From contig NZ_JAMQQG010000285.1 in NCBI RefSeq assembly GCF_023716925.1, positions 1 through 53,536 on the forward strand: DNA of 53,536 bases, given 5' to 3'. Every line of letters begins with the position of its first letter. The first letter of the stretch is position 1. The notes below the pieces were generated by a model that made no database searches, was not told the DNA's origin, and was given only the letters and a program-made list of their open reading frames with translations. The stretch comes from Frankia sp. R82 (GTDB lineage: Bacteria > Actinomycetota > Actinomycetes > Frankiales > Frankiaceae). This document shows, in pieces, positions 18,501-26,171 of this stretch. The position numbers and the translations under genes are program-made.

Positions 18501-18583
18501 TGCTGGTGCTCGGACAGCCTCCCGTGAACCTCGTCGGCCAACTTCCCGTCGGCGCTGGCGTGGCTGACGAAGATTCGCGCCAC
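15515..18583 (-). CDS. TIR-STAND NTPase-WD40 protein (NLR-like)
   Basis: The ~1022-residue protein has three parts. Residues ~1-130 are a TIR domain (IFVSHASADGKLADEV, then SPWCAYEIGIA with the Glu that is catalytic in TIR NADases). Residues ~135-580 are a STAND NTPase of the nSTAND1 type (FPGLRPFTRDMARVFYGRDDE, Walker A GGSGCGKSS, Walker B LLIVVDQGEELF). A membrane segment (LLSTALAVALTGATLAGV) is followed by at least four WD40 blades ending in LWRLHD, TWDLTT, LWATD and LWDLAAVD. Known: TIR-STAND proteins act in bacterial defence by ligand-triggered NAD depletion; related proteins of unknown role are common in filamentous actinobacteria. A TSS tripeptide repeat lies between blades 2 and 3. 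The GTG at 18583 is chosen for its Shine-Dalgarno (TTGGAG, 7 bases upstream); an in-frame start at 18631 is possible. Confidence 0.9.
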   Translation of the reverse strand: MARIFVSHASADGKLADEVHGRLSEHQHQVFLARNIREGIPPGDLWKERLHQELRAADAVVCVLTDAYNASPWCAYEIGIAHEVGSLLVPLRAQPEASSPLLADRQYAVAVDNPQWAEDLDVALRRIDAAGGRGAWERSPFPGLRPFTRDMARVFYGRDDELRRLAHRLRALSDRRLLLVVGGSGCGKSSLVSAGLTARFSEEPGWVIAQPFVPGRDPTHKLALALTNAADSVGVLWTAAEVDRRLREESGALASITEELLEAGSGPARDRLLIVVDQGEELFTRTTPQARSQFATLLSEGLSGPVRVVVAVRSEFQDQWFAVPELRNASLHTFPLRPLAREMLSVVITEPARVAGLRVAPELVSRMVEDTEAGDALPLLAFTLEELARGLSRGDVLSAARYDQLGGVRGALASRADAVLEQAVEAAGLPRQAILASMAELATIDEAGRRTRRRVDFEELSSDALRTAFGIFVEQRLLSTPGESLGTTAVGVVHEALLTAWQPLDSVIRDKEEALFAEGQVERAAAAWARGGPLWDADRLIGATTTLWGAHSQFGKGTEPVVNLNRAGRQFLAACNQQAEDEARRVRRRRRRTISLLSTALAVALTGATLAGVQTVYARDAQRGADQARIATLAHSLLAAADDTRATDRVKALRLALAAASVHPDLASQESLLQSLAADPTGVITVGAPVTALAFVRTGRGEIVLAAGAADAAVRLWRLHDDESEALGDPLTGLHGPVTAVRFTADGQGLTAVDSIGITLTWDLTTLAAPRLATSTGPYSTSSTSSTSSTSSTSSTSSTSSLPDGGAVGATDAGVFGPLLVPSPDRRIQADARLGQITPISQAAPAGGAQQDDRQTAEGDAGPGPATGALTVRICCGAEKPGIAKADIDTGAVRAAAFSPDRRILASADAGRGVRLWATDADSLGRPRGSSDPATWPRLKPIGQPLAGHVLSPLSLAFSPDGKVLASGANDGTIRLWDLAAVDRFVARTIVPYACRSTGGGLDASSWRYYLPGVRFRDICSP
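16182..16244. repeat. Seven 9-bp repeats (CTGCTCGTG) inside the TIR-STAND-WD40 gene
   Basis: Seven near-perfect tandem copies of CTGCTCGTG encode, on the minus strand, a run of Thr-Ser-Ser in a linker between WD40 blades. The unit keeps the frame when copy number changes. A shorter run of the same motif occurs at 22102-22135 in non-coding DNA. Confidence 0.9.
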
Positions 18584-19659
18584 TGCACATCTCCAAGAAT
18601 CGCCGTTTACCGTGAGCCACGCCGCCCGCATCCGCTCCGGTGCTCGCGGTCGTACCCGTGTCTGTATCTGCCGTCCGTCGGAGCCGCGTCATCTCGACCA
18701 TGCGCCGTCCGGACCTGCCTGCCGCACAAGAATATGGGTATCGGCCGTCCGCTCTCGTTGCACCCCCCGTACGAACCTGTACGGACCTGTCGTCCAGCCG
18801 AATCCGGCACACCATCCCGCGCTCGATCGGTGCCCCCGCTCGATCGGTGCCCCCGTCCGATTCGTAGCCCTGTCCGATCTGCACCCGCGTCCGATCTGGG
18901 CGGGAATTGAACCACGTTCATGGTCCGTACCCCGGAAAATCGCCGAACCGTGAACGTCCAACGCCGAGAACGTGCCCATTCGATGGCGAGATGGTGAACG
19001 TCGGGTGATGGGGTTCGGTCGGCCTGTCTGCCAGGCACAGGCGGAGGCTTATTCGTCTTTCGTCCCGGCGGAAGGATTCATCCACCCCACCAGGCCACCG
19101 ACGGCGGCAACGGCCTGCGGCGGCGATGTCGGTCGTCGAGACCACCGCGACGGGGTGGCGCGACCTCGGAGAGTGCCCATCGGACATCGGAGGGCAACAA
19201 TGGGTGGCGGTGCATGCCGGCCGGCGACCGCCTGGCGGGCCAGCCACAGCCGCCGGCTGTTGCGCGTCGCCGCGGACAGTGCGGGTGACGGGGACCCCCG
19301 GTGGGAAGCACACCGGATGGACGTCGGCGGCCCACTGCGCGATCGCGATTCGTCCGAGAACGTCACCTGAACGACACCTGCACCTGCGAATTGCCCGCTA
19401 CACGGGCACGTGTCCCGCTCGGGCGCCGCCAACGCGACCGGAATTCGGCGGTCCGGTCGCGCAGCCGGACGGCGTTCGTGGCATGCTCGGAATCCGATGG
19501 CGAAGGGGCGCGTCACCCAGTCCGTGCTGTGAGGGCAGGACGGTGGGGCGACGTCCTTGATGGCGGTCGCCCGTTTCGGCGGGATACGGCCATCGGCGCC
19601 GTTGTCGTGGCGGTATTACCGTCGTGGCTGACCCTGAGTCCTCATCGTGGAGGTTCGTT
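18584..19659. other. 1.1-kb intergenic region without a supported gene
   Basis: Open frames here are low-complexity with no family resemblance. Recognisable content is a 17-bp direct repeat (CGCTCGATCGGTGCCCC, twice at 18820-18853), several GAACGT words near 18918-18995, and copy A of a diverged dispersed repeat. Promoters for the divergent genes on either side should be here, but I cannot point to a clear -10/-35 pair. Confidence 0.6.
19052..19208. repeat. Dispersed repeat, copy A
   Basis: About 155 bases align almost without gaps to 23057-23220 in the same orientation. Shared blocks include GGAAGGA, CCCCACCAG, CCGACG-CG-CAAC, CGACCTCGGA and AGTGCCC/GGTGCCC. I estimate roughly two-thirds identity by eye. 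It lies just before the small membrane peptide gene. No long conserved frame links the copies. Confidence 0.65.
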
Positions 19660-19749
19660 GTGAAGCGTGTCGGTGCGATCGTTCTGCTGGTTGCGCTCGT
19701 GGGTGGCGGTTTCCTCTTCCGGCGGCAGCGCGGCAAGCAGGACGCGTAG
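19660..19749 (+). CDS. Small single-span membrane peptide, 29 residues
   Basis: A GTG start with a Shine-Dalgarno (TGGAGG, six bases upstream) opens a 29-codon frame ending in TAG. It has a Lys-Arg start, a hydrophobic core (VGAIVLLVALVGGGFLF) and a basic tail (RRQRGKQDA). This is the pattern of a tiny inner-membrane protein with a positive cytoplasmic end; small DLW-39-like proteins of actinobacteria look similar, but I cannot assign it to that family. It is followed directly by an intrinsic-terminator-like hairpin, which supports a real, separately transcribed unit. Confidence 0.6.
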   Translation: MKRVGAIVLLVALVGGGFLFRRQRGKQDA

Positions 19750-19755
19750 TTTCGT

Positions 19756-19780
19756 CCCGCTACCAGCGGGATTCTTTCTT
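19756..19780 (+). terminator. Intrinsic terminator after the small peptide gene
   Basis: A perfect 6-bp stem (CCCGCT / AGCGGG) with a 3-base loop is followed by ATTCTTTCTT, unusually T-rich for this window. It starts seven bases after the stop codon. Confidence 0.75.
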
Positions 19781-19856
19781 CCGCGCCCGGCGCGGTCCCT
19801 GCCCCTGTGCTGTGCGGGGTGTCCGTGGTCGTGGGTGAGGACAGGGCGGTCCGTCC

Positions 19857-21284
19857 GTGCACAGATTTGATGCTGACACGGCCGATCTGCTGCGGGCGGT
19901 CTTCGACGCCACCCGGTTGCGGCTCGGGTTCGACCAGGTGCCGCTGGACGGGCCGGCCGCCCCGGCGGATCTTGCCGCGCGGGTCGGGCAGACCATCACC
20001 GCAGGCGGGCTCGGCGGCCGGCGTGCGCTGGAGCTGTTCGACGAGGTGCTGGCCCGGGCCTGCATCTCGGCGGACCATCCGCGCAATCTCGCCTTCATTC
20101 CGGCCGCGCCGACCAGATCATCGGTGATGTTCGACCTGCTGGTCGGCGCGTCGTCCATCTACGGCGGAAGCTGGATGGAAGGCGCCGGCGCGGTGCACGC
20201 CGAGAACGAGGCGCTGCGCTGGCTGGCGGATCTCGCCGGGCTGCCTGCCGGAGCCGGCGGCGTGTTCGTTCCCGGCGGCACGGTGGGCAACCTGTCGGCG
20301 CTGGTCGCGGCGCGCCATGCCGCCCGCGTCCGGTTGATCGCGGCCGGCCGGCCGCTGCCGTCGACGTGGCGGTTCGTCTGCGGTGACGAGGCGCACTCGT
20401 CGCTCTACCAGGCCGCCGCCGTGCTTGACGCGGAGATCGTCCCCATCTCCACCGGTCCGGACGGCCGCCTGACCGGCCCGCTGCTCGCCGCTGCCCTGGA
20501 CCGGCTCGCCCGCGAGTCCGCCTCGGATGACAGCGTGGGCCTGGGTGGCGAGGCGGCGGGTCGGGATGCGGCGTCGCTGGGGGTGTTCGCCGTGGTGGCG
20601 ACGGCGGGGACGACCCAGTTCGGGACGGTCGATGACATCCGGGGCATCGTCGACGTCGCCCGCACCCATGACCTGTGGGTGCATGCCGACGGTGCCTACG
20701 GGCTCGCGGCGCTGGCCGCGCCGTCCGCCCGTGCGCGCTTCGACGGCATCGCCGATGTCGACTCGTTCATCGTCGACCCGCACAAGTGGCTGTTCGCCCC
20801 GTACGACGCCTGCGCCCTGCTCTACCGGGACCCCGCCCAGGCCCTCGCCGCGCATGGACCGCAACGTGCCGGCTACCTCGAGGTACTGGACTCGGCCGCC
20901 AACTGGAACCCGTCCGACTATGCGGTCGGGCTGTCGCGGCGGGCCCGTGGTCTGCCGTTCTGGTTCTCGCTGGCCACCCATGGCACCCAGGCCTACGCCG
21001 ACGCGATCGAAACCACTCTGACCACCACCCGGGCGGCCGCCGCGCAGATCGCCGCCCGCCCCGAACTCGAGCTCGTCCGGGAACCGGAACTGTCCGTCGT
21101 GGTCTTCCGCCGCCGCGGCTGGACGGAACCCGACTACCACCGCTGGAGTGGCGGCCTGCTCCGCGCGGGCTTCGCCTTCACCCCCCCGACCTGCATAGAC
21201 GGCGAAACCGTCGCCCGTTTCGCGATCATCAACCCCCGCACCACCTCCGAGGACATCGCCGCCATCCTGTCGACGATGCTCTGA
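19857..21284 (+). CDS. Group II pyridoxal-5'-phosphate-dependent decarboxylase
   Basis: The 475-residue protein matches aromatic-L-amino-acid/glutamate-type decarboxylases. It has the phosphate-binding segment (GGTVGNLSALVAAR), a substrate-side His in GDEAHSS, the TAGTTQFG motif, the PLP-ring Asp and Ala in WVHADGAYG, and the Schiff-base Lys in VDPHKWLFAPYD. The reaction should be decarboxylation of an amino acid to an amine, substrate unknown. The N-terminal region (PRNLAFIPAAPTRSS) is typical of the actinobacterial branch. It follows a short peptide gene and its terminator, so it is probably a single-gene unit, and it ends at two strong hairpins shared with the convergent reductase gene. 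The start is GTG. Confidence 0.9.
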   Translation: MHRFDADTADLLRAVFDATRLRLGFDQVPLDGPAAPADLAARVGQTITAGGLGGRRALELFDEVLARACISADHPRNLAFIPAAPTRSSVMFDLLVGASSIYGGSWMEGAGAVHAENEALRWLADLAGLPAGAGGVFVPGGTVGNLSALVAARHAARVRLIAAGRPLPSTWRFVCGDEAHSSLYQAAAVLDAEIVPISTGPDGRLTGPLLAAALDRLARESASDDSVGLGGEAAGRDAASLGVFAVVATAGTTQFGTVDDIRGIVDVARTHDLWVHADGAYGLAALAAPSARARFDGIADVDSFIVDPHKWLFAPYDACALLYRDPAQALAAHGPQRAGYLEVLDSAANWNPSDYAVGLSRRARGLPFWFSLATHGTQAYADAIETTLTTTRAAAAQIAARPELELVREPELSVVVFRRRGWTEPDYHRWSGGLLRAGFAFTPPTCIDGETVARFAIINPRTTSEDIAAILSTML

Positions 21285-21317
21285 GACGGATGCCCTGACC
21301 CGCTCCGCAACGCGCTG

Positions 21318-21357
21318 CGGGCGGCGCGGGAACGGATGATCCGTCCCGCGCCGCCCG
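21318..21357. terminator. Long GC hairpin between convergent genes
   Basis: An 18-bp stem with one bulged A (left arm from CGGGCGGCGCGGGA, right arm ending CCCGCGCCGCCCG) closes on a TGA loop. It sits 33 bases after the decarboxylase stop and may serve both directions. Confidence 0.7.
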
Positions 21358-21366
21358 AGCCATGCT

Positions 21367-21392
21367 GCTCGTGGTCGGGATCGACCACGAGC
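21367..21392. terminator. Second perfect hairpin between convergent genes
   Basis: A perfect 11-bp stem (GCTCGTGGTCG / CGACCACGAGC) with a GGAT loop lies just past the stop codon of the minus-strand reductase gene. It probably terminates that gene. Confidence 0.65.
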
Positions 21393-21400
21393 CTGGTGAG

Positions 21401-22042
21401 TTAGTTGCCGACGGTGAAGCGGCGGTTGCGGTTGCGCGGGTGCTCGATCTCGTCGATCACCGCGATCGCGAAGTCCTCGGTGGAGATGCCCATCTGCCCC
21501 TTGGCGTCGACCACCGGACGGTCGTTGCCGGTCCGGTAGGCGCCCCGGCGCTGGCCACGCCCGAAGTTCTGCGGCGGCGGGGCGATCGCCGCCCACCGCA
21601 CACCCCGGGCACCCCGGTAGGCGTCGAGGGCGTCGACCTGGTCGAGCGCGTCCTTGCGCTCGGCGGCGGGGAAGTCGGAGATGTCGACGAGGCGCTGCCC
21701 GTTCTCGTCCTCCAGCGTCCCCGCGCTCGACACGTGCACGACCAGCGGCGCAGCCTCGCCGAGCCGCGGCAGCACATCGACGAGGGTGCGGGCCGCGTTC
21801 GCGTGCACCGGGCGGTCCACCCCACCGACGGCGACGACGACGGCGTCCGCGTCCTGGGCCAGCCGCTGCACGGTGTCCCGCGACGTGACATCTCCCTCGA
21901 CGGCGTTCGCCTTCCGCGCGAGCTTCTTCACCCGGGTGGCGTCCACCTCGACCGCGGTGACCTCATGCCCCCGCTTGATCGCCTCGTCGGTGACGCGACG
22001 CCCGATCTGACCCGCGGCACCAAAAACCACAATCCTCGCCAT
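21401..22042 (-). CDS. NAD(P)-binding SDR-like reductase/epimerase (NmrA/YwnB type)
   Basis: The 213-residue protein opens with a Rossmann motif (MARIVVFGAAGQIGRRV), then GDVTSRDTVQRLAQDADAVVVAVG and VVHVSSAG, as in atypical short-chain dehydrogenases with an NAD(P)-binding role. The catalytic Tyr-x3-Lys of classical SDRs is not evident, so the reaction is unknown. The ATG at 22042 is supported by GGAGG seven bases upstream; an in-frame start ten codons earlier is less likely. It is convergent with the decarboxylase gene. Confidence 0.85.
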   Translation of the reverse strand: MARIVVFGAAGQIGRRVTDEAIKRGHEVTAVEVDATRVKKLARKANAVEGDVTSRDTVQRLAQDADAVVVAVGGVDRPVHANAARTLVDVLPRLGEAAPLVVHVSSAGTLEDENGQRLVDISDFPAAERKDALDQVDALDAYRGARGVRWAAIAPPPQNFGRGQRRGAYRTGNDRPVVDAKGQMGISTEDFAIAVIDEIEHPRNRNRRFTVGN

Positions 22043-22101
22043 GCCATTGCCTCCGACTCGCCGGTAGCGCAACTGATGGATAGTCCTGCGATCCGTTCGA
22101 C

Positions 22102-22135
22102 GTGCTGCTCGTGCTGCTCGTGCTGGCGGTGCTGG
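22102..22135. repeat. Short GTGCTGCTC tandem repeat in non-coding DNA
   Basis: Three to four copies of the 9-bp unit GTGCTGCTC (last copies diverged) lie upstream of the reductase gene. The motif is a rotation of the unit expanded in the TIR-STAND-WD40 gene at 16182-16244. The surrounding 22043-22617 region has no supported gene. Confidence 0.6.
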
Positions 22136-22326
22136 TTCGCGTTCCTTTTTCGTCCTTCGTCCTGGGAGAAGGCGGCCGGCGCGCCGTTGAGCCGACCGCC
22201 ATGGTCAGCAGCGCTTGCTCACTGTCCGCGGAAACTATGCTCACGCTCCGCATCGCCCGGCAAGTTGACGTCGGCACCTTGCATGTCGCAGCCACCCTCG
22301 CTCGCCCGGAGCGGGTAGCTGCCTGA

Positions 22327-22352
22327 GCTCGTAGGCGGATCCGCCCACGAGC
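22327..22352. terminator. Palindrome downstream of tRNA-Ser
   Basis: A 26-base inverted repeat with arms GCTCGT-A-GGCGGA and TCCGCC-C-ACGAGC (one mismatch pair) lies about 265 bases beyond the 3' end of the tRNA gene on the minus strand. No T tract follows, so a terminator role is uncertain. Confidence 0.4.
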
Positions 22353-22617
22353 GATGCGGCCGGTGCCAGGGGAGTGCCACGTTGACGGTGCAATAGTGGC
22401 TGCCGGGCAGCGCACCCGGTCGCGCCGCTGTCTCGGTGGGCCGTCGAGGGCCGTCCGATCCCTGCTCGTCGAGCCCTTGATCGTGCCCTGTCGAGGGGTG
22501 GCGAAGGCGTCGAACGATGGCATGGACAGCCTGCGTGACGAACGGGGCGCCGTGGGCGACGGCTACGCCGAGCCGCCAGTGCCGCGGGAACGGCCTGCGC
22601 TCTGCTTGGCTGATGGG

Positions 22618-22704
22618 CGGTGGAGGTGGGATTTGAACCCACGGAGGGGTTGCCCCCTCACACGCTTTCGAGGCGTGCGCCCTCGGCCACTAGGCGACTC
22701 CACC
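22618..22704 (-). tRNA. tRNA-Ser, anticodon CGA
   Basis: On the minus strand the 87-base gene starts GGTGGAG and ends CTCCACC plus a G discriminator, a perfect 7-bp acceptor stem. The D-arm region (CCTAGTGGCCGAGGGC), the anticodon stem-loop (CACGC-CTCGAAA-GCGTG), a long variable arm (AGGGGGCAACCCCT) and the T-arm (GTGGGTTCAAATCCCAC) all fold correctly. The long variable arm marks a type II tRNA, and loop CTCGAAA gives anticodon CGA, reading UCG. CCA is not encoded. It is co-directional with tadA, a gene neighbourhood common in actinobacteria. Confidence 0.97.
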
Positions 22705-23056
22705 GTAGGTGAGCCTACCGGACGCGCCGGGCATGTGGTTCAGCGGGGCCGGCCGGGATGTCATCCCAGGCCCGACCGGCCAGATCCCGAGCCGCGCCCG
22801 GGCCGAATCCCGGTGGAACGGGGCAGGTGGGGGGACCGCCCCTGGCGCGCCGTCCATGAACGCTCCGGTTGTGGCCGAGCGCCAAGCGCCGAGGGCGACC
22901 GCGGGAACACCATCCGGGGCGACAGGGCGGCTATCCGTCGCCGGCGATCGACACCTGCCAACTGGCATGACACACCGTGACCAGAACAGCCTCGCAGGCC
23001 GAGGCAATCTCGGGCGTGTCGATCAACGTGGTCCTTCTACAGGGGTCAAACCGAAA

Positions 23057-23220
23057 TTTTGTCCGTTTCATCCCTATGGAAGGACCCATCTGTCCCCACC
23101 AGACCGCCGACGCCGACAACCGCCCGTGACAGCAGCGCTGTCGGCCGCCGAGGCCAGCCCGCCGGGGCGACGTGACCTCGGACGGTGCCCGGACAACATC
23201 GAAGAGCAGCAACGGCTGGC
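23057..23220. repeat. Dispersed repeat, copy B
   Basis: This is the partner of the copy at 19052-19208, in the same orientation. It lies in the 639-base spacer between tRNA-Ser and tadA, which otherwise shows no gene. The two copies share blocks such as GGAAGGA, CCCCACCAG, CCGACG and GACCTCGGA. Confidence 0.65.
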
Positions 23221-23343
23221 ACCCCACCGGCCAACGGTGACCTGGCCGGCCGACGACAGCCCGCCCGTCCGGCCGCTACTACCAGCCCGGCCAGCTACCA
23301 GCGTGCTGTCCACGGACAGCCACGGAAAGCTACGGACGGCGCG

Positions 23344-23904
23344 CTAGCGGATGGTGGCGCGGCGGCGGGTGGTGAAGAAGTCGGTGAGGAGGGTGGTGCA
23401 TTCGGGGGCGCGGATGGCGGGGATGACCTCGGGGCGGTGGTTGAGGCGGCGGTCGCGGACGACGTCCCACAGGGAGCCGACGGCGCCGGCTTTGTCGTCC
23501 ACGGCGCCGTAGACGAGGCGGGCGATACGGGCCAGGACGAGGGCGCCGGCGCACATGGTGCAGGGTTCGAGGGTGACGACCAGGGTGGTGCCGGCCAGGC
23601 GCCAGGAGCCCAGGGCCCCGGCGGCGGCGCGCAGGGCGATCACCTCGGCGTGGGCGGTGGGGTCGCCGTCGCGTTCGCGGGCGTTGTGGCCCGTTCCGAG
23701 CACGGTGCCGTCCGCGGCGAGCACGACCGCGCCGACCGGGACGTCGCCGGAGGCCAGCGCCAGGCGCGCCTGGTCGAGCGCCAGGCCCATCGCGGCCTCG
23801 TGACCGTCGACCCGGCCCAGGCGTTCCGCGGAACCGTGCCGCCCGGAAGGGGTGGGGGGTTCCGCGGAACCGGGTCGTTCGGTGGGGAGACCGGGGTCAG
23901 CCAC
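23344..23904 (-). CDS. tadA: tRNA-specific adenosine deaminase
   Basis: The protein is a zinc deaminase: HAEVIALR supplies the zinc His and proton-shuttle Glu, and PCTMCAGALVLARI supplies the two zinc Cys. The segment VPVGAVVLAADGTVLGTGHNARE is the typical TadA first strand pair. TadA converts A34 to inosine in tRNA-Arg(ACG). The first ~35 residues are low-complexity and may not be translated: the GTG at 23904 overlaps the upstream gene by 8 bases, and an internal Met (MGLALDQARLAL) is the alternative start. It is co-transcribed with the preceding TIGR03941-type gene. Confidence 0.93.
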   Translation of the reverse strand: MADPGLPTERPGSAEPPTPSGRHGSAERLGRVDGHEAAMGLALDQARLALASGDVPVGAVVLAADGTVLGTGHNARERDGDPTAHAEVIALRAAAGALGSWRLAGTTLVVTLEPCTMCAGALVLARIARLVYGAVDDKAGAVGSLWDVVRDRRLNHRPEVIPAIRAPECTTLLTDFFTTRRRATIR

Positions 23905-24397
23905 GGGCGTCGTCGAAGATCTCCCCGGCGCCGGCGCGTTCGCTCAGGGCACTGATCAGGTCGGCGGGGAGCATGCCCTCCTCGCCGATCAGTTCGAGCA
24001 GGGCCTCCTCGGAGGTGCCGAGGTCGGCGAGCAGGTCGAGGTCGCCGACGGGGGAGGCCTGCAGCAGGGCGGAGGCGTCGTCGTCGTCCTCGTCGTCGTC
24101 CTCGGTGGTCAGGCCGGCCATGGATGGGAGCGCGTCGGAGAAGAGGCGCTCGGCGAGGTCGGAGCTGACCAGGGCGCGGCGGTCGGAGAGGAAGACCTTG
24201 GGGTCGTGGTGGTCATCGCCCAGACGGACGACGGCCAGGTACTCGTCGTCCTCCTCGAGGAACGCGACGACGGTGCCGTCGCCGAAATCGCGCATGGCGT
24301 CGGCGAGGGCGTCGAGGTCGTCGAGGTCCGCGGGGTCGAGCTCGTGCACGGACCAGTGGCTGTGTTCCCGAGCGATCGCGATTGCCTTCGTGGTCAC
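23897..24397 (-). CDS. tRNA adenosine deaminase-associated protein (TIGR03941 type)
   Basis: This 166-residue acidic protein has the features of the actinobacterial family found next to tadA: an N-terminal HWSVHELDPADLDDLDALADAM region, GTVVAFLEEDDEYLAVVRL, and a C-terminal part rich in Asp/Glu/Leu. An uninterrupted acidic stretch (EDDDEDDDD) interrupts the middle. The molecular function is unknown; conserved linkage to tadA suggests a partner or modulator. The 8-base overlap with tadA indicates coupling. Confidence 0.85.
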   Translation of the reverse strand: MTTKAIAIAREHSHWSVHELDPADLDDLDALADAMRDFGDGTVVAFLEEDDEYLAVVRLGDDHHDPKVFLSDRRALVSSDLAERLFSDALPSMAGLTTEDDDEDDDDASALLQASPVGDLDLLADLGTSEEALLELIGEEGMLPADLISALSERAGAGEIFDDARG

Positions 24398-24920
24398 GGT
24401 GTGCCCTCACGTCCCTTCTGCGACCGGTCGGTGCTCGACCGGCCAACACCCACCCGACGGGGAGCGACCCACAGGTTTGACGGCAATTCGACCGGTCCGG
24501 TGTCCTGGTCGTCCAGCCGTCGGGCTGGGCCAGTCACTGGGCCGGTGCCCCGAAGCGCCGATCCCGAACCCCGAACGTCCGGTCACCGCAGCGTCAAACC
24601 CCAGGTCAGTGCGGCAGTCGGCTGGTTGGCCGACGTGTCCCACCGCGCTCCACCGGTGATTGTCCCTCCGGCGGCCGGACCCTGGTGGTCCGGTTCACCC
24701 CAACGGGTGAGTTCTATCGTGCCGGTGCCCTGATTCCCACACCCTGGTCCCCTGAGCAGGACACATCCGGGTGGTTCCCGCGTAACGGACGGAGCCGGCC
24801 GCCGGTCCGCGGGGCACCGGTGGACGGTGCGGGGTGGACGGCGGCGACCCGGGAGATACCCGAACGGATCCGGGGGCGGCGTCCGGCGCCGGCTCCCGCC
24901 GTGGCACTGTAGAAAGCGCG
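24398..24920. other. 523-base divergent intergenic region
   Basis: It separates the tadA-partner gene (minus) from murT (plus), so it should hold two promoters. A TTGACG word occurs near 24477, but no matching -10 is convincing. Small frames here have no family resemblance. Confidence 0.4.
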
Positions 24921-26171
24921 ATGACGACATCATTTCCGCGTAGGTTCACCGCCCGGACGCAGGCCGCCCTTGCCCTGGAGCGGTTGGCGGCCGAGGCGTC
25001 CCGCCGGCTTGGCCGCGGCTCGGGCGAGATGATCGGTGGGAAACTGGCCCTTCGGGTGTCCCCGGGGGCCCTCGCCGAGGTCGGGTCCCGCCGTCCCAGC
25101 GCCTGCGTGTCGGGCACGAACGGCAAGACGACGACCACCCGGCTGCTCGCCCGGGCGCTGGGCACCCTCGGGCCGGTCAAGTCGAACAGCGGCGGGGCGA
25201 ACATGGCGCCGGGGGTCTTCGCGGCCCTGTCGAAGCCGCCGTACGACACGCCGGCGGCCCTCGAGGTCGACGAGATCTGGCTGCCGAAGGTCACCCGGGA
25301 GATCGGGCCACGGGTCGTGCTGCTGCTCAACATCAGCCGCGACCAGCTCGACCGCTCCAACGAGACCCGCCGAATCGCCGCCATGTGGCGGGAGCTCGGC
25401 GCCGAGCTGCCCGACACCACCGTCGTCGCCAACGTGGACGATCCGCTGGTCGCCTGGGCGGCGGCCGGCTGGTCGCGACAGGTGTGGGTGTCGGCCGGGC
25501 AGAACTGGACGGCGGACGCGATGGTCTGCCCGCAGTGCGCCCGCCTGCTGCACCGCAACGCCAACGGCTGGTGGTCCGAGTGCGGGCTGGCCCGGCCGGA
25601 GCCGATCGTCTCGGTGATCGGTCCGCGGGAGCTGCTCTGGTACGGCCGCACCATCCCGGCTCGCCTGGACCTGCCCGGGCGGGTCAACCTCGGCAACGCG
25701 GCGATGGCCGCCGCCGCCGCCCGCGAGTTCGGCGTCGAGGTCGAGGCGGCGCTGACCGCGATGACCGGCCTCGGCGACGTCCAGGGGCGGTACCAGGAGG
25801 TCGTCCTCGGCGAACAGGGCCGGCGCGGGCGGCTGCTGCTGGCGAAGAACCCCGCCGGCTGGGTCGAGATGATGGAGCTGCTCGCCGACGCTCCTCCCCG
25901 TCCCGTCATCATCGACTTCAACTCGCAGACCGCCGACGGCCGTGATCCCTCGTGGATCTGGGACGTCCCGCTCGAACGGCTCGCCGGGCGGCAGGTGCTC
26001 GTCACCGGGGAGCGCAAGGAGGACATGAGCGTGCGCTTGGCCTACGCGGAGGTGCCGCACAGCGTGCACCGCAGCGCCGAGGACGCCGCCCTCGCCGCCA
26101 ACGAGAAGCTCGTCGACGTGGTCGCCAACTACACCGCCTTCCGCGACCTGCTCGTGCGGTGCACCCGATGA
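24921..26171 (+). CDS. murT: Lipid II isoglutaminyl synthase subunit MurT
   Basis: The 416-residue protein is a Mur-ligase homologue with the ATP loop SGTNGKTTTTRLLARAL, a central domain with the small Cys ribbon of MurT (CPQCARLL and later WWSECG) and the C-terminal DUF1727-type domain (FNSQTADGRDPSWIWDVPLE). MurT pairs with GatD to amidate the D-Glu alpha-carboxylate of lipid II to D-isoglutamine, using ATP and ammonia from glutamine, at the inner face of the membrane. The ATG at 24921 fits the family N-terminus (RFTARTQAALALERLA); an open frame extends upstream but is not conserved-looking. The gatD start overlaps the stop (ATGA), giving coupled synthesis of the two subunits. Confidence 0.95.
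   Translation: MTTSFPRRFTARTQAALALERLAAEASRRLGRGSGEMIGGKLALRVSPGALAEVGSRRPSACVSGTNGKTTTTRLLARALGTLGPVKSNSGGANMAPGVFAALSKPPYDTPAALEVDEIWLPKVTREIGPRVVLLLNISRDQLDRSNETRRIAAMWRELGAELPDTTVVANVDDPLVAWAAAGWSRQVWVSAGQNWTADAMVCPQCARLLHRNANGWWSECGLARPEPIVSVIGPRELLWYGRTIPARLDLPGRVNLGNAAMAAAAAREFGVEVEAALTAMTGLGDVQGRYQEVVLGEQGRRGRLLLAKNPAGWVEMMELLADAPPRPVIIDFNSQTADGRDPSWIWDVPLERLAGRQVLVTGERKEDMSVRLAYAEVPHSVHRSAEDAALAANEKLVDVVANYTAFRDLLVRCTR

Noticed and set aside
22618-22704. tRNA-Ser as attachment site of an integrated element
   Set aside because: No integrase and no second copy of the tRNA 3' end were found nearby.
22043-23343. SRP RNA gene near tRNA-Ser and tadA
   Set aside because: This neighbourhood often carries it in actinobacteria, but I found no GGAAGG-AGCA-type core on either strand.
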